Shown: piece by piece, positions 9,256 through 18,395 of the stretch | How positions within the stretch are numbered: position 1 is the stretch's first letter | Layout: each line of letters starts with the position of its first letter | Virus record (IMG/VR): IMGVR_UViG_3300030419_005456 | Location: 61,571-125,570 of that record | Source of the DNA: a virus | Direction: 5' to 3' (one strand) | Length of the DNA: 64,000 bases | Notes under the pieces: model-generated | Told to the model about the DNA's origin: nothing | Database searches by the model: none | What the model saw: only the letters and a program-made list of their open reading frames with translations | Translations under genes and position numbers: made by a program

Positions 9256-10833
9256 CTAAAGTTCTAATATTTGATCGACTATTACTCCGTCACGTTCTCC
9301 CTGTACAGATTTTCCAATAATAAGAACATTGTTTCCTGTATATAATAAATTTTTGTAGTTTTCCCAAGGTTCATTAAATACGGTAATGTTTTCAAGAACT
9401 CCTGTTCCATCTTCTACTGCAAGAAAGCCCATCTCTTTACCCTTTTGCTTTCCTTTTTTAGTTATATACTTTCTTATATCTGTTAAGGTAACAGCCAATT
9501 TAACTGGCCCCTCTTTGCCTTGAACAACCTCCTTGCAGGTTGTGTCAGACCTACTTGTGTCGCAAGAATCAACTTTAGAATAAGTAAGGGTTACTCCAAA
9601 GTAGTTCTCTTCTGTACGGGTTATCCATTCTGGATCATCATCCAATGACGAATATGGTTTTTTAAGATGCTCTACAAGATCGCTTACTATTTCGGTGCGA
9701 TTCTTGTTTGCCACACCGCCACCTTCTTTCTTTGGTTTGGAAAGTGCTGTTAGTAGCTCTTGCAAGCTGTCCCAGTTTTTATAATTTTCCAAAGCCCAGT
9801 CAGTCTCTTTGCTGGTTATTTTTTGCCAAGTGTCAAACTCGTCCAGCATTAATTGTCGAGACATTCTTGTATGCGAGAGCATGCCAGTAGAAATTAAAGC
9901 CTTGACTGCTGTGCTTGTTACGTTCTTAGAAAAGCAAACCAAAAATTCATACCATGTCCAGTCGCATATTTTTTTACCGATAAATTCTTCAGCTTTTTTA
10001 ACTTCTGAACTAAGCTCTACGATTTTATTCTTACCAAGAGATTTGACATTACTTAACCCAAAGTGAATCTTGCCGTCAATTATCTCAGTATCCGCATTCA
10101 TATGAGATATGGATGGCGGGTGTATAAAAACATTGTGTATTTTAGCGTCGGATACTAGCTCTCTGACTTCTCTATGTGGGTCTTGTTTTCCGCCGGAGTA
10201 TCTAAGGTAGTTACAATAAAACTCTAGGGGAAAATGTGTTTTTGCGTATGCTGACCAGTATCCACATATGGCATATGAAACCGCATGCGATTTATTAAAA
10301 GCGTACCTGCTTGATTTTTCAATCCAAGAAAATATTTCCTCTGCGGACTCTTTTGAAACAACCTTTTGTTTAGAAGCACCTTCTATAAAGGACTTTTTTA
10401 TCTTTGCCATCAGGTCTGCTTTTTTCTTTCCGATAGCTTTGCGAAGATCGTCAGCTTCTTGTAGATTGAATCCAGCAATAGCCTGAGCTATTTTCATAGA
10501 CTGCTCTTGGTAGACCAGAACGCCCTGCGTATTCTTAAGAATAGGCTCTAGTGACAAATCAATGTAAGTTACACTGTCTTTGCCATTTTTTCTATCTACA
10601 TAGTGTTGCGTTAGGGATTTTTCATCCACAAAGGCTTTTAGGCATCCCGGTCGAATAATTGAAACAAGAGCGGCAAGCTCTTCAATATTTCTTGGCTTGG
10701 CTCGCTTTGCCCAAGACTTGCCGAGACTGCTCTCTAGTTGAAAAACACCCTTCGTTCTTCCAGAGCAGATTAAGTCCCAAGTCGCTTTGTCGTTGTAATT
10801 AATCTCTTTTACATTAAAGGTGGATGTTTCCAT
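9256..10833 (-). CDS. dnaE: DNA polymerase III alpha subunit, C-terminal half (split DnaE)
   Basis: Starting at the ATG at 10833 the protein has 525 aa. It begins just before GVFQLES (residues 29-35), the segment that follows the palm in bacterial DnaE, then runs through LVSIIRPG, VLVYQEQSMKIAQAIAGF, the DDLRKAIGKKK fingers helix and YAFNKSHAVSYA. The final 100 residues form an OB domain (VTLTDIRKYITKKG). The palm aspartates and the PHP domain are in a separate gene at 11702-13627. The two halves together give about 1,166 aa, close to full-length DnaE. It should act only when bound to the other half. Confidence 0.93.
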   Translation of the reverse strand: METSTFNVKEINYNDKATWDLICSGRTKGVFQLESSLGKSWAKRAKPRNIEELAALVSIIRPGCLKAFVDEKSLTQHYVDRKNGKDSVTYIDLSLEPILKNTQGVLVYQEQSMKIAQAIAGFNLQEADDLRKAIGKKKADLMAKIKKSFIEGASKQKVVSKESAEEIFSWIEKSSRYAFNKSHAVSYAICGYWSAYAKTHFPLEFYCNYLRYSGGKQDPHREVRELVSDAKIHNVFIHPPSISHMNADTEIIDGKIHFGLSNVKSLGKNKIVELSSEVKKAEEFIGKKICDWTWYEFLVCFSKNVTSTAVKALISTGMLSHTRMSRQLMLDEFDTWQKITSKETDWALENYKNWDSLQELLTALSKPKKEGGGVANKNRTEIVSDLVEHLKKPYSSLDDDPEWITRTEENYFGVTLTYSKVDSCDTSRSDTTCKEVVQGKEGPVKLAVTLTDIRKYITKKGKQKGKEMGFLAVEDGTGVLENITVFNEPWENYKNLLYTGNNVLIIGKSVQGERDGVIVDQILEL

Positions 10834-11494
10834 CTGCAAAAGCCTTTTCAAATTTAACCGTAGGAGCAAATTTTCTATACAACTTCATAAACCCTATGAG
10901 TAGGTTTGCTGTATCTTTCACATCTTGCAGGGCGTCATGGGCGTTTTCTTTGTCCATGCCAAGCAAGTCTCTCATAGAGTCCATGCTAAGAGACTTAACA
11001 TCTGGATTATTTTCAAACCACATCCATACAGTTTCCAGCAAATCAATCCTGTGAATTCTGTTGAAGATGGTCTGCCGACCCTGCTTGTCAGTAGGGCCGT
11101 ATGCCTCGCACATTCTCTGCACAATAGGCATATCAAAACCGTTGATATTGTAGCCCGCAGCTATCGGGGCAAAATAAGGGGTTTTCTTCCAGTTATACTT
11201 GTTAACAAAGTTGTTAAACTTGCCCCACACAGTTTTTGGAAGAGGGGCTTTTGCAAGCTTCTTCCTATCTTTTCTTGTAATGGCCAAAGCCTCATCTTCA
11301 ACTGGATCAAATCCAGCAGCAACGGCCTTCTCATCGTCCAGTATTGGGCGTATTTCACTATTAAAATACCCTCCCGGTTGCACTGTTAGCTTCCTTCCAT
11401 GAATAGCAACAGCGGCTATTTGCGTGGGTTGCGTTTTGAGAGGATCTCTAGAACCCGTTTCAAAGTCAAAAACAATAATATCTCTATAGTTCAT
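10814..11494 (-). CDS. DnaQ-like 3'-5' proofreading exonuclease (DEDD)
   Basis: 226 aa. Exo I is IIVFDFETGSRDP; Exo II lies in GYNINGFDMPIVQRM; Exo III is ENAHDALQDVKDTANLL with the HxxxxD pair of the DEDDh class. It removes mismatched 3' nucleotides. The gene is inserted between the two halves of the polymerase: its 3' end overlaps the C-half start by 20 bases and its 5' end overlaps a 74-aa gene. A likely proofreading subunit for the split polymerase. AAGGAAAATTAG before the ATG is a good ribosome site. Confidence 0.9.
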   Translation of the reverse strand: MNYRDIIVFDFETGSRDPLKTQPTQIAAVAIHGRKLTVQPGGYFNSEIRPILDDEKAVAAGFDPVEDEALAITRKDRKKLAKAPLPKTVWGKFNNFVNKYNWKKTPYFAPIAAGYNINGFDMPIVQRMCEAYGPTDKQGRQTIFNRIHRIDLLETVWMWFENNPDVKSLSMDSMRDLLGMDKENAHDALQDVKDTANLLIGFMKLYRKFAPTVKFEKAFADGNIHL

Positions 11495-11715
11495 CTAATT
11501 TTCCTTTTTAGATCAAAGAATTTATCTATAGCTTCGTCAACGTCTTCATACAGCACGCTAAATGAATATTTATGAGATTCATTATGAACCTGATATTTTA
11601 TTACATTGTCACGCATTCGATAGTAGTCATTAATTCTACAAATAGACAGAGATTTATATTGTTCATATCTTCCGTTATTAATTTTGTCTTTAATTCTTTG
11701 TCTATGCGTGGACAC
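11491..11715 (-). CDS. Small basic protein between polymerase N-half and exonuclease
   Basis: 74 aa beginning at a GTG (MSTHRQRIKDKINNGRYEQY). It overlaps the stop of the polymerase N-half by 14 bases and the start of the exonuclease by 4. It is rich in Lys, Arg, Asp and Tyr, with a predicted C-terminal helix (DVDEAIDKFFDLKRKI). I recognise no family. Its position suggests it may belong with the replisome, but this is inference only. Confidence 0.6.
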   Translation of the reverse strand: MSTHRQRIKDKINNGRYEQYKSLSICRINDYYRMRDNVIKYQVHNESHKYSFSVLYEDVDEAIDKFFDLKRKIR

Positions 11716-13627
11716 TATTATCTCCCTCTAATTGGTCCCTAATTCCCATAACTTTGTCTAGTAAAGATATACCAAGTATATCAAACTTTACATGACCCAT
11801 TGATTCAAGATCTCCCATTTCCATACCGGCTATTTTTTCTGTTCCTCTCTTGTCTCTAACCATTGGACAGACAGTGTTCAAATTATGTGACGAAATAACA
11901 ACTCCAGCAGCATGCTTACCCTGAGACTTAAACGTACCCTCAAGTCTCATTGCTTGCTCGAACATTTTCGAGTATTCACCCTCTAGAGATCCGTCATCAT
12001 TTAGTCGGCAGTAATCTCTTAATATTTCTGGTTGATTTATTAAAGTCCACTGAATAACTGAGGGGTTATCCATGTCTGCAAGCTGGTCAGAAATTTCATG
12101 CTCATACGGAAGGCTTTTTGTGATCATGTTCATCTCTTCGTATCCACAAGCCTCATTCATTCGCAAGACTTCTTTTATGGCACTTCTACCTTGCAAGCGA
12201 CCAAAAGTTACCATTTGGCTTACTTTTTCATTTCCATACTTCTGTCTAATGTAATTTATTACATCGTCTCGTTTAGAAGCCGGAACATCAATGTCTATAT
12301 CAGGCAAAGATACATGATCTTTAGTGTTTCTTCCGGCGTTGTAAAATCTTTCAAAGATAAGACCATGCTCAATGGGATCAACCTGAGTAACGCCAATTAA
12401 CCATGATATTAAACAGCCAGCAGCAGAACCTCTTCCCGGCCCCGGTATCCAACCATTATCTTTGACTTGGTTTACAATGTCTCTAACTATTAAGAAATAG
12501 CCCGACAGATTGGCTTCCTCTATGACCTTTAGTTCGTTTTTTACACGCTCTCCATACAAGCTCTTTTTGTCGGGAGAATCTATCTTGCTGGTGTTTTGTA
12601 ATTTTGACATCCAGCCTTCTCTGCATAGAGATTTAAGATATTCCTCCTCCGAACCGTGTTTCTCTGGATATTCAAACTCTGGAAGCATAGGGCTTCCTAG
12701 AATATCATAATGCTCACACATGTCAGCTATGTTGGCAGCATTTTCTATTTCGCTTGGTGTGTTGACTCTTTGTATTTCTTCTAAAGAAGGTATGTGAAAA
12801 TTGTGAGATCTCATAAAACCGCTAAAGCCGACATCTTCATTATTTGCGATTTTCGATTTAATTTTCCTGAGCGTGGTCTTCATGGCTGAACACAGAAGTA
12901 ACAGATGATCTCCAGCATCATTTTTTCTTGGGTAATGAGAGTCAGCAGTTGCCACTGTTGCTATCTTTAGTTTTTTCGCTATATACCTCAAACCTTGAGC
13001 TACTAATTTTGCGGCAGGAGAATTTTCTTCGTCGATAGCTTGTATTTCAATAAGAAAATTGTCTTTTCCAAAAGCATCTAAATATATGTAAACCATCTGC
13101 GTTACATTCTCTACCCAGTTTGGGTCGATAAATTTCTTAACGCCAACCTCTGTGTCTTGGTTGTATGCCTGTTTATAATCTGTAAAGATGGCATTTGCTA
13201 AGTCGCTACCAAGATGCCCACTAAACGCAATCAGATTTCCGTTGGCATATTCAGAAAGTCTATTTAGATCAATGCGTGGTTTATAATAGTACAAGTCTTC
13301 ATCGTTACTTCTAGAAACAGCCTCGATTAGACTGTGCCATCCCTTTGCATTTTTTGACAGAACAACCAAATGGCTCAATGATCGGTTCTCTGGACTTTGT
13401 ATAGTGGCGTCCTGTTCGGTAAGATAAAATTCACACCCTAATATTGGCTTGATATTTTTATTCTTACAGGCTTGAGTAAAAGCTACAGCACCAGCCACAG
13501 TTCCATGATCTGTAAGGGCGCAAGATTCATAACCAAGTTCTGAACAACGTTCAGCTATTTGTGAAGGCTTGCTGAGTCCATCGAGAAGAGAGTAGTGCGA
13601 GTGTAGGTGTAGAGGAGTCCAATTCAT
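11702..13627 (-). CDS. dnaE: DNA polymerase III alpha subunit, N-terminal half with PHP and palm (split DnaE)
   Basis: 641 aa. The PHP domain is intact in its metal-binding motifs (LHLHSHYSLLDG at 6-17, ALTDHG). The palm has GPGRGSAAG at 396-404, PDIDIDVP at 442-449 with the two catalytic aspartates, HAAGVVIS at 572-579 and VKFDILGISLLDK at 613-625 with the third aspartate. It ends about 16 residues later, where normal DnaE continues into the fingers. That part is encoded at 9256-10833. No intein residues are visible at the break. It overlaps the nuclease gene upstream by 4 bases. Confidence 0.94.
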   Translation of the reverse strand: MNWTPLHLHSHYSLLDGLSKPSQIAERCSELGYESCALTDHGTVAGAVAFTQACKNKNIKPILGCEFYLTEQDATIQSPENRSLSHLVVLSKNAKGWHSLIEAVSRSNDEDLYYYKPRIDLNRLSEYANGNLIAFSGHLGSDLANAIFTDYKQAYNQDTEVGVKKFIDPNWVENVTQMVYIYLDAFGKDNFLIEIQAIDEENSPAAKLVAQGLRYIAKKLKIATVATADSHYPRKNDAGDHLLLLCSAMKTTLRKIKSKIANNEDVGFSGFMRSHNFHIPSLEEIQRVNTPSEIENAANIADMCEHYDILGSPMLPEFEYPEKHGSEEEYLKSLCREGWMSKLQNTSKIDSPDKKSLYGERVKNELKVIEEANLSGYFLIVRDIVNQVKDNGWIPGPGRGSAAGCLISWLIGVTQVDPIEHGLIFERFYNAGRNTKDHVSLPDIDIDVPASKRDDVINYIRQKYGNEKVSQMVTFGRLQGRSAIKEVLRMNEACGYEEMNMITKSLPYEHEISDQLADMDNPSVIQWTLINQPEILRDYCRLNDDGSLEGEYSKMFEQAMRLEGTFKSQGKHAAGVVISSHNLNTVCPMVRDKRGTEKIAGMEMGDLESMGHVKFDILGISLLDKVMGIRDQLEGDNSVHA

Positions 13628-14637
13628 TTCTTTTTCTCTGCTAAACGGCCACCGCCGTCGCCATAGTTAGAGATATTATCAACATTGCCATATTCAGCAA
13701 CAACTTTATTTATGCCCTTGCGCCTTATCTCATCTCTCATATGTTGACAAACGCTTTTCTTGGAACCCTCTTTATAGGGTTCGCTAAACAGACATAACTT
13801 TCTACATTTCCAATGTGAGTTTTCATTGGATAGCAATCTGGGGTGTTCTTTATTTTTAATATACTGAAACTTCTTCTTCAGTATTTGCTCTGCCTTTTTG
13901 TAATCATCTTCATCAAATACGAGAGAAAAGACTCCACCGTCGTTGATATAAAATATGCTTACATAGAATTCTGCTTCTGGGTACATATTTTTTAGCGCGT
14001 AGTAGTAAAGCAAGAGTTGCGTGTCTTTTTGCAACGCTTCTGGAGTCTTTTCTTCGCCTGTTGCCCAGTTAATTCTCTTTCCGGTTTTATAATCAAGTAT
14101 CTCGTAGTAATTTTCGTCATGCTTGATTATTAGGTCAACAGTACCTTTAATAGAAAGGTTCCCTGTTATTCTTTCTTTACCAATTCTGTAATCGTATTTT
14201 GCCCAAGGTTTATCAATTTCTATGTCGAAAAACTGTTCTGTAGAAAAGACGTTTTGATTTCTTGGATCAAACGATCCGTCACTATATGCTACGGCTTTTT
14301 CTGTCCACTTTATACAAGTTTTTAACTCCGCTTTTCCTAAAACAACATCTGGAAAATTTTCAGTATAAAAGTTAAACGCCCTCTCTGTTAGCTTTGGAAG
14401 ATCATCACATTGTTTTAATGTGAATTTGCCAAGCTCATCATCAGTAAAGCTTTTGTTGCCACGCTGCATGCACAGATTCTTGTCCCCCAATATCTGAAGG
14501 GCTTTGTGTACAATCGTACCCATCAAGGCTTTTTTATTTGTTCTATCCTTGAGAGACAAATTGTATTGCAGAAAATATTTCTGTTCGCAGAATTCTAGAG
14601 TGCCTAGACTACTGCTTCTGTGGTAACAAACTATCAT
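13624..14637 (-). CDS. RecB/Cas4-like PD-(D/E)XK exonuclease with likely Fe-S cluster
   Basis: 337 aa. YHRSSSLGTLEFCEQKYFLQYNL is the N-terminal Cys segment of RecB/AddB-type nucleases; ALMGTIVHKALQIL gives the conserved His; YYEILDYKTGKRINW holds the catalytic D-x-K core. Near the C-terminus WKCRKLC and VCQHM supply three more cysteines, so four cysteines could bind a 4Fe-4S cluster as in Cas4 and AddB. It should degrade or trim DNA ends in phage recombination. Overlaps neighbours on both sides. Confidence 0.85.
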   Translation of the reverse strand: MIVCYHRSSSLGTLEFCEQKYFLQYNLSLKDRTNKKALMGTIVHKALQILGDKNLCMQRGNKSFTDDELGKFTLKQCDDLPKLTERAFNFYTENFPDVVLGKAELKTCIKWTEKAVAYSDGSFDPRNQNVFSTEQFFDIEIDKPWAKYDYRIGKERITGNLSIKGTVDLIIKHDENYYEILDYKTGKRINWATGEEKTPEALQKDTQLLLYYYALKNMYPEAEFYVSIFYINDGGVFSLVFDEDDYKKAEQILKKKFQYIKNKEHPRLLSNENSHWKCRKLCLFSEPYKEGSKKSVCQHMRDEIRRKGINKVVAEYGNVDNISNYGDGGGRLAEKKK

Positions 14638-15154
14638 CTATAGGGTCCAAATCTTTAACTTGTAAATTATACATGTCCTGATGCGTTACGAAATTATTGC
14701 TTTTGTCAACATCACCCTTTTTCCAAAGAGTGGCTTCTTTAAAATATTCATCCCTGCTTTTCTGTCCTAGCACCCAAATTGCTCTAGGGGTTGCACCTTG
14801 AAATTGTATGCTTGTAAAGATATACAGGTCTGGTTGTTGGTGTGCGCTGGTTTTTGCCACAGAAACATCATAGTAGTCACGAGGAGCGACCGTGCGGCGT
14901 TTAGTTTTAACCTCTATACGTTTGCCATTCTTGAAGAGATCATAGTTGTATTTTTCTGACCCCTCATCGTTGCTTATAATTTCGGCATCAATAAAATGAG
15001 CAACAGCCTCTTCACCGAGATAACCCGCAAAGTTACCTACACCTCCCAATATGGAGTTTCTGATTTTCCCAAGAGACTTCGCTTTCTTATGGGATGATTC
15101 AACCATCTCTTTAGTAAATGGTATATTGATTATTAGATCTTTGCTTTTAGCCAT
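14609..15154 (-). CDS. Putative PD-(D/E)XK nuclease-fold protein
   Basis: 181 aa from the ATG at 15154, which has AAAGGA at a good distance; an ATG two codons upstream is poorly placed. GYLGEEAVAHFIDAE, YDLFKNGKRIEVKTKRR (D-x(n)-EVK) and later DLYIFTSIQF follow the order of the PD-(D/E)XK fold seen in restriction-like nucleases. No specific subfamily is recognised. It lies beside the RecB-like nuclease and the dNMP kinase, so a role in DNA processing is likely but not proven. Confidence 0.6.
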   Translation of the reverse strand: MAKSKDLIINIPFTKEMVESSHKKAKSLGKIRNSILGGVGNFAGYLGEEAVAHFIDAEIISNDEGSEKYNYDLFKNGKRIEVKTKRRTVAPRDYYDVSVAKTSAHQQPDLYIFTSIQFQGATPRAIWVLGQKSRDEYFKEATLWKKGDVDKSNNFVTHQDMYNLQVKDLDPIDDSLLPQKQ

Positions 15155-15909
15155 TCCCATTCCTTTAGCTGTGCCAGTATTGCTCTGTTTGTTTCGTCTA
15201 TATTCATATCTTGATTGTCTATCACACAGTCAAAGCCTTCGTAATCTTTTAGTGCTGTTTCACTTGCATGCTCGTCTTCATGGGGCGTGCGGGTAAGCTT
15301 TATAACTTTTCCACCAGCTTTCTTAATTGCCTTTGCTTCATTCGGAAAACGAACGTCAGGAATTATCGCAAGCTCTGTGTTGGACTGCCTAATTCTTTTA
15401 ATACACGCAGAAACCCACACGTCAGATTTTAATGTTCTGCATATATCAGTACCAAAATACTGGAGAAACTCTCGTCCAGTAAGATGACCCTCTGCTGCTT
15501 GGTCTGGGCCAGAGATTAGCCTAGACATGTCATGAGTCTTAATGTTAGTCAAAGAATTCTTTTCTTTGTCAGTTCCATAACACTGTTCTTCCGATAATCC
15601 AAAAAGCTCTATAGCGATTATCTTTAGCGGGTCTGCAAAACTAAAATGCCTAACATAAGGCCAGATAGACATGGATGCATAGTCTATAAAGTCTTGATCT
15701 CGCCTTTCTACATCGAGAATCCCAATCTCTTCTATTTCTTTTCCGCTTTCGTCCATCATGGTTGCGTTAACAAGAAGTTGACCGCTCTCATTCATCAAGA
15801 ACTTTGTTATTACTTCGTTGACACGCATTTGAAATCCATAAAGAAAATTCATGGAGGTCGTTTTGCCGCTCTGCTTTACACCTGAAAGTCCAAGTATTTT
15901 CTGGGACAT
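15133..15909 (-). CDS. Deoxynucleoside monophosphate kinase (T4 gp1-like)
   Basis: 258 aa. The P-loop is ILGLSGVKQSGKTTSM near the N-terminus; LTGREFLQYFGTDICR, IIPDVRFPNEAKAIKKAGG and LTRTPHEDEHASE match the phage dNMP kinase family, which phosphorylates dTMP, dGMP and related nucleotides. Works with the dUTPase, dCMP deaminase and ribonucleotide reductase further along to supply dNTPs. Separate from the primase gene by 13 bases. Confidence 0.88.
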   Translation of the reverse strand: MSQKILGLSGVKQSGKTTSMNFLYGFQMRVNEVITKFLMNESGQLLVNATMMDESGKEIEEIGILDVERRDQDFIDYASMSIWPYVRHFSFADPLKIIAIELFGLSEEQCYGTDKEKNSLTNIKTHDMSRLISGPDQAAEGHLTGREFLQYFGTDICRTLKSDVWVSACIKRIRQSNTELAIIPDVRFPNEAKAIKKAGGKVIKLTRTPHEDEHASETALKDYEGFDCVIDNQDMNIDETNRAILAQLKEWEWLKAKI

Positions 15910-15922
15910 GGGTTTTCTTCTC

Positions 15923-16936
15923 CTATATCTGGTGCTTAATTTCGTTTGAAATCTGATCTATTGTCATTTCGCCTACATCCTTGAAGGAAAAGACAGGTTC
16001 ATTAATCATAAACAATGTTTGACATTTTTGCTTAATGGAACTCTTAGCCTTTTGGCCAGCCTCGTCGTTGTCGGTAAGGACGACCAGAGTGTGTGCGCCT
16101 GACATTTGTAATAATCCCGACTGAGTATCGCTTAAGCTGGAACCAAATATTCCAACCGCATTTTTTATTCCGGCCTCCCACAACTTCCAAACATCGCCCT
16201 GCCCTTCAACTAGAACGGCAGTCTTTGTTTCTCTTATACTGTCTTTCGACAGCCATAAGCCGTACAAATATGATCCTGTGTTAAAACCTTTTGAATTGAC
16301 CCATTTGTAACCGTTGTGTTTTTCATGCGGTGTTCTCCCCACACAACCAACGTATTGGTAGTTCTCATCGTATACAGGAGCAACCACTCTTCCAAACATT
16401 GGTTTTCCTTTTGTTTTGCAGAGACCAACGTCAAAAGCATCTAAAGCCTCCTCAGAAAAGCCTCTTTTTAGGTAGTATTCAACCGGTCTGTGTAGATTTT
16501 TTCGCACCTCTTCTCTTGATATGTTTAGTGCTGGTTTTCTTTTTTTCTTTCTGGACATTCTATCAATTGATTTAGAGATAGAAGCGTGCCTTTCTTCAAG
16601 ATCTTTTTCTGACACCTCCAAAAAATTCAAACAAAACTCAACCGTTTCTGAGAATGTAACCTCTCTATCTTTTGATAGTACGGCTCTTACAAAACCAAGT
16701 ATAGAAGGCATGTGTTTCTTTTCGCAGCTTCTTGTCCAGCATTTCCACACCCCGCTAAACTCACCCTCTGTTGTAATGGTACAGCCATTAGGATTGTCAG
16801 CACCTTCATGTATGGGGCATACAAAAGATAAATAGTCCTCGTGATCTTGATACTCTATGTCAAGAACACCAAATAGCTCTCTTATTTTGCTACCTAGTAT
16901 ACCACACAAAGCTACTGTGTCAACCTTCTTATTCAA
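15923..16936 (-). CDS. DnaG-type DNA primase
   Basis: 337 aa from a TTG start preceded by AGAGAGG and overlapping the helicase stop. The N-terminal zinc finger is CPIHEGADN...WKCWTRSCEKKH. The Toprim domain contains AVLVEGQGDVWKLWEAG with the catalytic glutamate and LVVLTDNDEAGQKA with the DxD-like metal site. It is shorter than bacterial DnaG and lacks a helicase-binding domain of normal size. It makes RNA primers for the phage fork together with the DnaB-like helicase encoded next to it. Confidence 0.9.
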   Translation of the reverse strand: MNKKVDTVALCGILGSKIRELFGVLDIEYQDHEDYLSFVCPIHEGADNPNGCTITTEGEFSGVWKCWTRSCEKKHMPSILGFVRAVLSKDREVTFSETVEFCLNFLEVSEKDLEERHASISKSIDRMSRKKKRKPALNISREEVRKNLHRPVEYYLKRGFSEEALDAFDVGLCKTKGKPMFGRVVAPVYDENYQYVGCVGRTPHEKHNGYKWVNSKGFNTGSYLYGLWLSKDSIRETKTAVLVEGQGDVWKLWEAGIKNAVGIFGSSLSDTQSGLLQMSGAHTLVVLTDNDEAGQKAKSSIKQKCQTLFMINEPVFSFKDVGEMTIDQISNEIKHQI

Positions 16937-18393
16937 AATGGCCTCTCTTCATCAACAACTTCTGCTTCAACAACAAAGCCTTCTTTTTGTCTTTTGGTTT
17001 GTTGCATCAGTTCTGCTTTTGTTCCCTTTTCGGTAAGCGTAGCTATGCTACCTTCCATATTCATATTAACATAGTCATAGTCTTCCATACCCGAACCATG
17101 ACGAGAAACTATAGGTATTAATTTTCTGTTACCGCTCTCTCCGTTGTCTTCTGCAATTTCTTCGTCGGATTTTTTCTTAAAGATAGAAAAGCTGCTACAA
17201 AGCCATATCAATCTGTCCGAACCGCTCACAACGTCTGTAGACTCTTTTGTAATACCATCCCTGTTTAATTGCACAAAGCTGAGACAAGGGCAATCGTACT
17301 GTACGCAAAAATTGTGGAGCTTTGTGATTTGAAATCCTAAAACTTGAAACTCTTTCATGCTGTCATTGATTTCGTCCGAAGCCATTAATTTCAAGTAATC
17401 ATATATAATCATGCAGTCATTGAGTCGTCCGTTTTCGTCATAACCAACCTTTTTGATTAACCACCTTCTTATAATGGATAAAGTTTCTTCAAAAGGCTTT
17501 CCGGCAATAGCGATGTAATCCAAAGGCATTTCTTGTATTTTGTTACTAGCCTGAGAAATCCTTTCTTTGCCGTTTACCATTTTGGTGAATTTTCCAGTGG
17601 AGATATCGTTTATATCAACCTTGCTGTATCTTGCCAGAAGTCTATTAAAATGATCTTCTTTTGACATTTCCGTATCTAGGACTAACACTGGTATGTTTAA
17701 TTCACCAGCAATATGCGCACCTATATTGTCAGCAAGCATACTCTTGCCAGTTTTTGGGCGTGCCGCAATTAAGTCTACGCATTTTCGACGAAAGCCACCT
17801 CCAATAGCCGCATCAAAAGAAGCAAACCCGCTACTTATGCCAAGCATATCGCAAGGATTTGTTTCTAGGTGTTCAACATAATCACCTATTTCATCACCAA
17901 GAGTAATCGGTTTGTCTTCCACAGACCCTTGAAGGGTTGCTGAAAGCTCAAAGAATGGAGACTCACCAACACTAATTATTTTGTCTATTGTTTCATCGCC
18001 GGTAACATCATTGATGTCTGAAATGACCCTTTTGGCTCTAAGCCTTACGTCTCTAGCGATTTCTAGTTTCTTTATTTTTACAGCGTGGGTTCTTACGTTT
18101 TCTAGTTGTACGTCACAGTTTACGACCCCAGCCATATGACTGTCAGGTATCTTTTCAGAAAACGTTTTTTCTAGACCCAAGTCTGAAGCGGCACTTAGCA
18201 AAGAGGGCAGGTCTATAGTGGAAGTGTTTTCTAACGCCTTCTTAAGGCAAGAGTAAATTATCTGATTTTCTGGCAGTACGAAACTGTTTGTATTTATTAT
18301 ATCATCAACATCTATAAACGCTTCTTCTCCATATTTCATGATACCGGCTATCACTACTCTTTCGGAGGCGGGATTAGATATTGACTCTTGCAT
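16933..18393 (-). CDS. DnaB-like replicative DNA helicase
   Basis: The ATG at 18393 (MQESISNPASERVVIAGI) lies 3 bases after the upstream stop and uses AGGTGG as ribosome site; 486 aa. The N-terminal domain is DnaB-like; the RecA-like motor has Walker A ARPKTGKSMLAD, Walker B MIIYDYLKL, QLNRDG (H4-like) and SGSDRLIWL. It unwinds DNA 5' to 3' at the fork. The gene is translationally linked to the primase, which overlaps its stop by 4 bases. Confidence 0.93.
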   Translation of the reverse strand: MQESISNPASERVVIAGIMKYGEEAFIDVDDIINTNSFVLPENQIIYSCLKKALENTSTIDLPSLLSAASDLGLEKTFSEKIPDSHMAGVVNCDVQLENVRTHAVKIKKLEIARDVRLRAKRVISDINDVTGDETIDKIISVGESPFFELSATLQGSVEDKPITLGDEIGDYVEHLETNPCDMLGISSGFASFDAAIGGGFRRKCVDLIAARPKTGKSMLADNIGAHIAGELNIPVLVLDTEMSKEDHFNRLLARYSKVDINDISTGKFTKMVNGKERISQASNKIQEMPLDYIAIAGKPFEETLSIIRRWLIKKVGYDENGRLNDCMIIYDYLKLMASDEINDSMKEFQVLGFQITKLHNFCVQYDCPCLSFVQLNRDGITKESTDVVSGSDRLIWLCSSFSIFKKKSDEEIAEDNGESGNRKLIPIVSRHGSGMEDYDYVNMNMEGSIATLTEKGTKAELMQQTKRQKEGFVVEAEVVDEERPF

Positions 18394-18395
18394 TT

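Noticed and set aside
10814-11715. An intein or homing insertion splitting the polymerase
   Set aside because: No N-terminal Cys/Ser or C-terminal His-Asn splice junctions are visible at the halves, and the gap encodes an exonuclease and a small protein rather than an intein or known homing enzyme.
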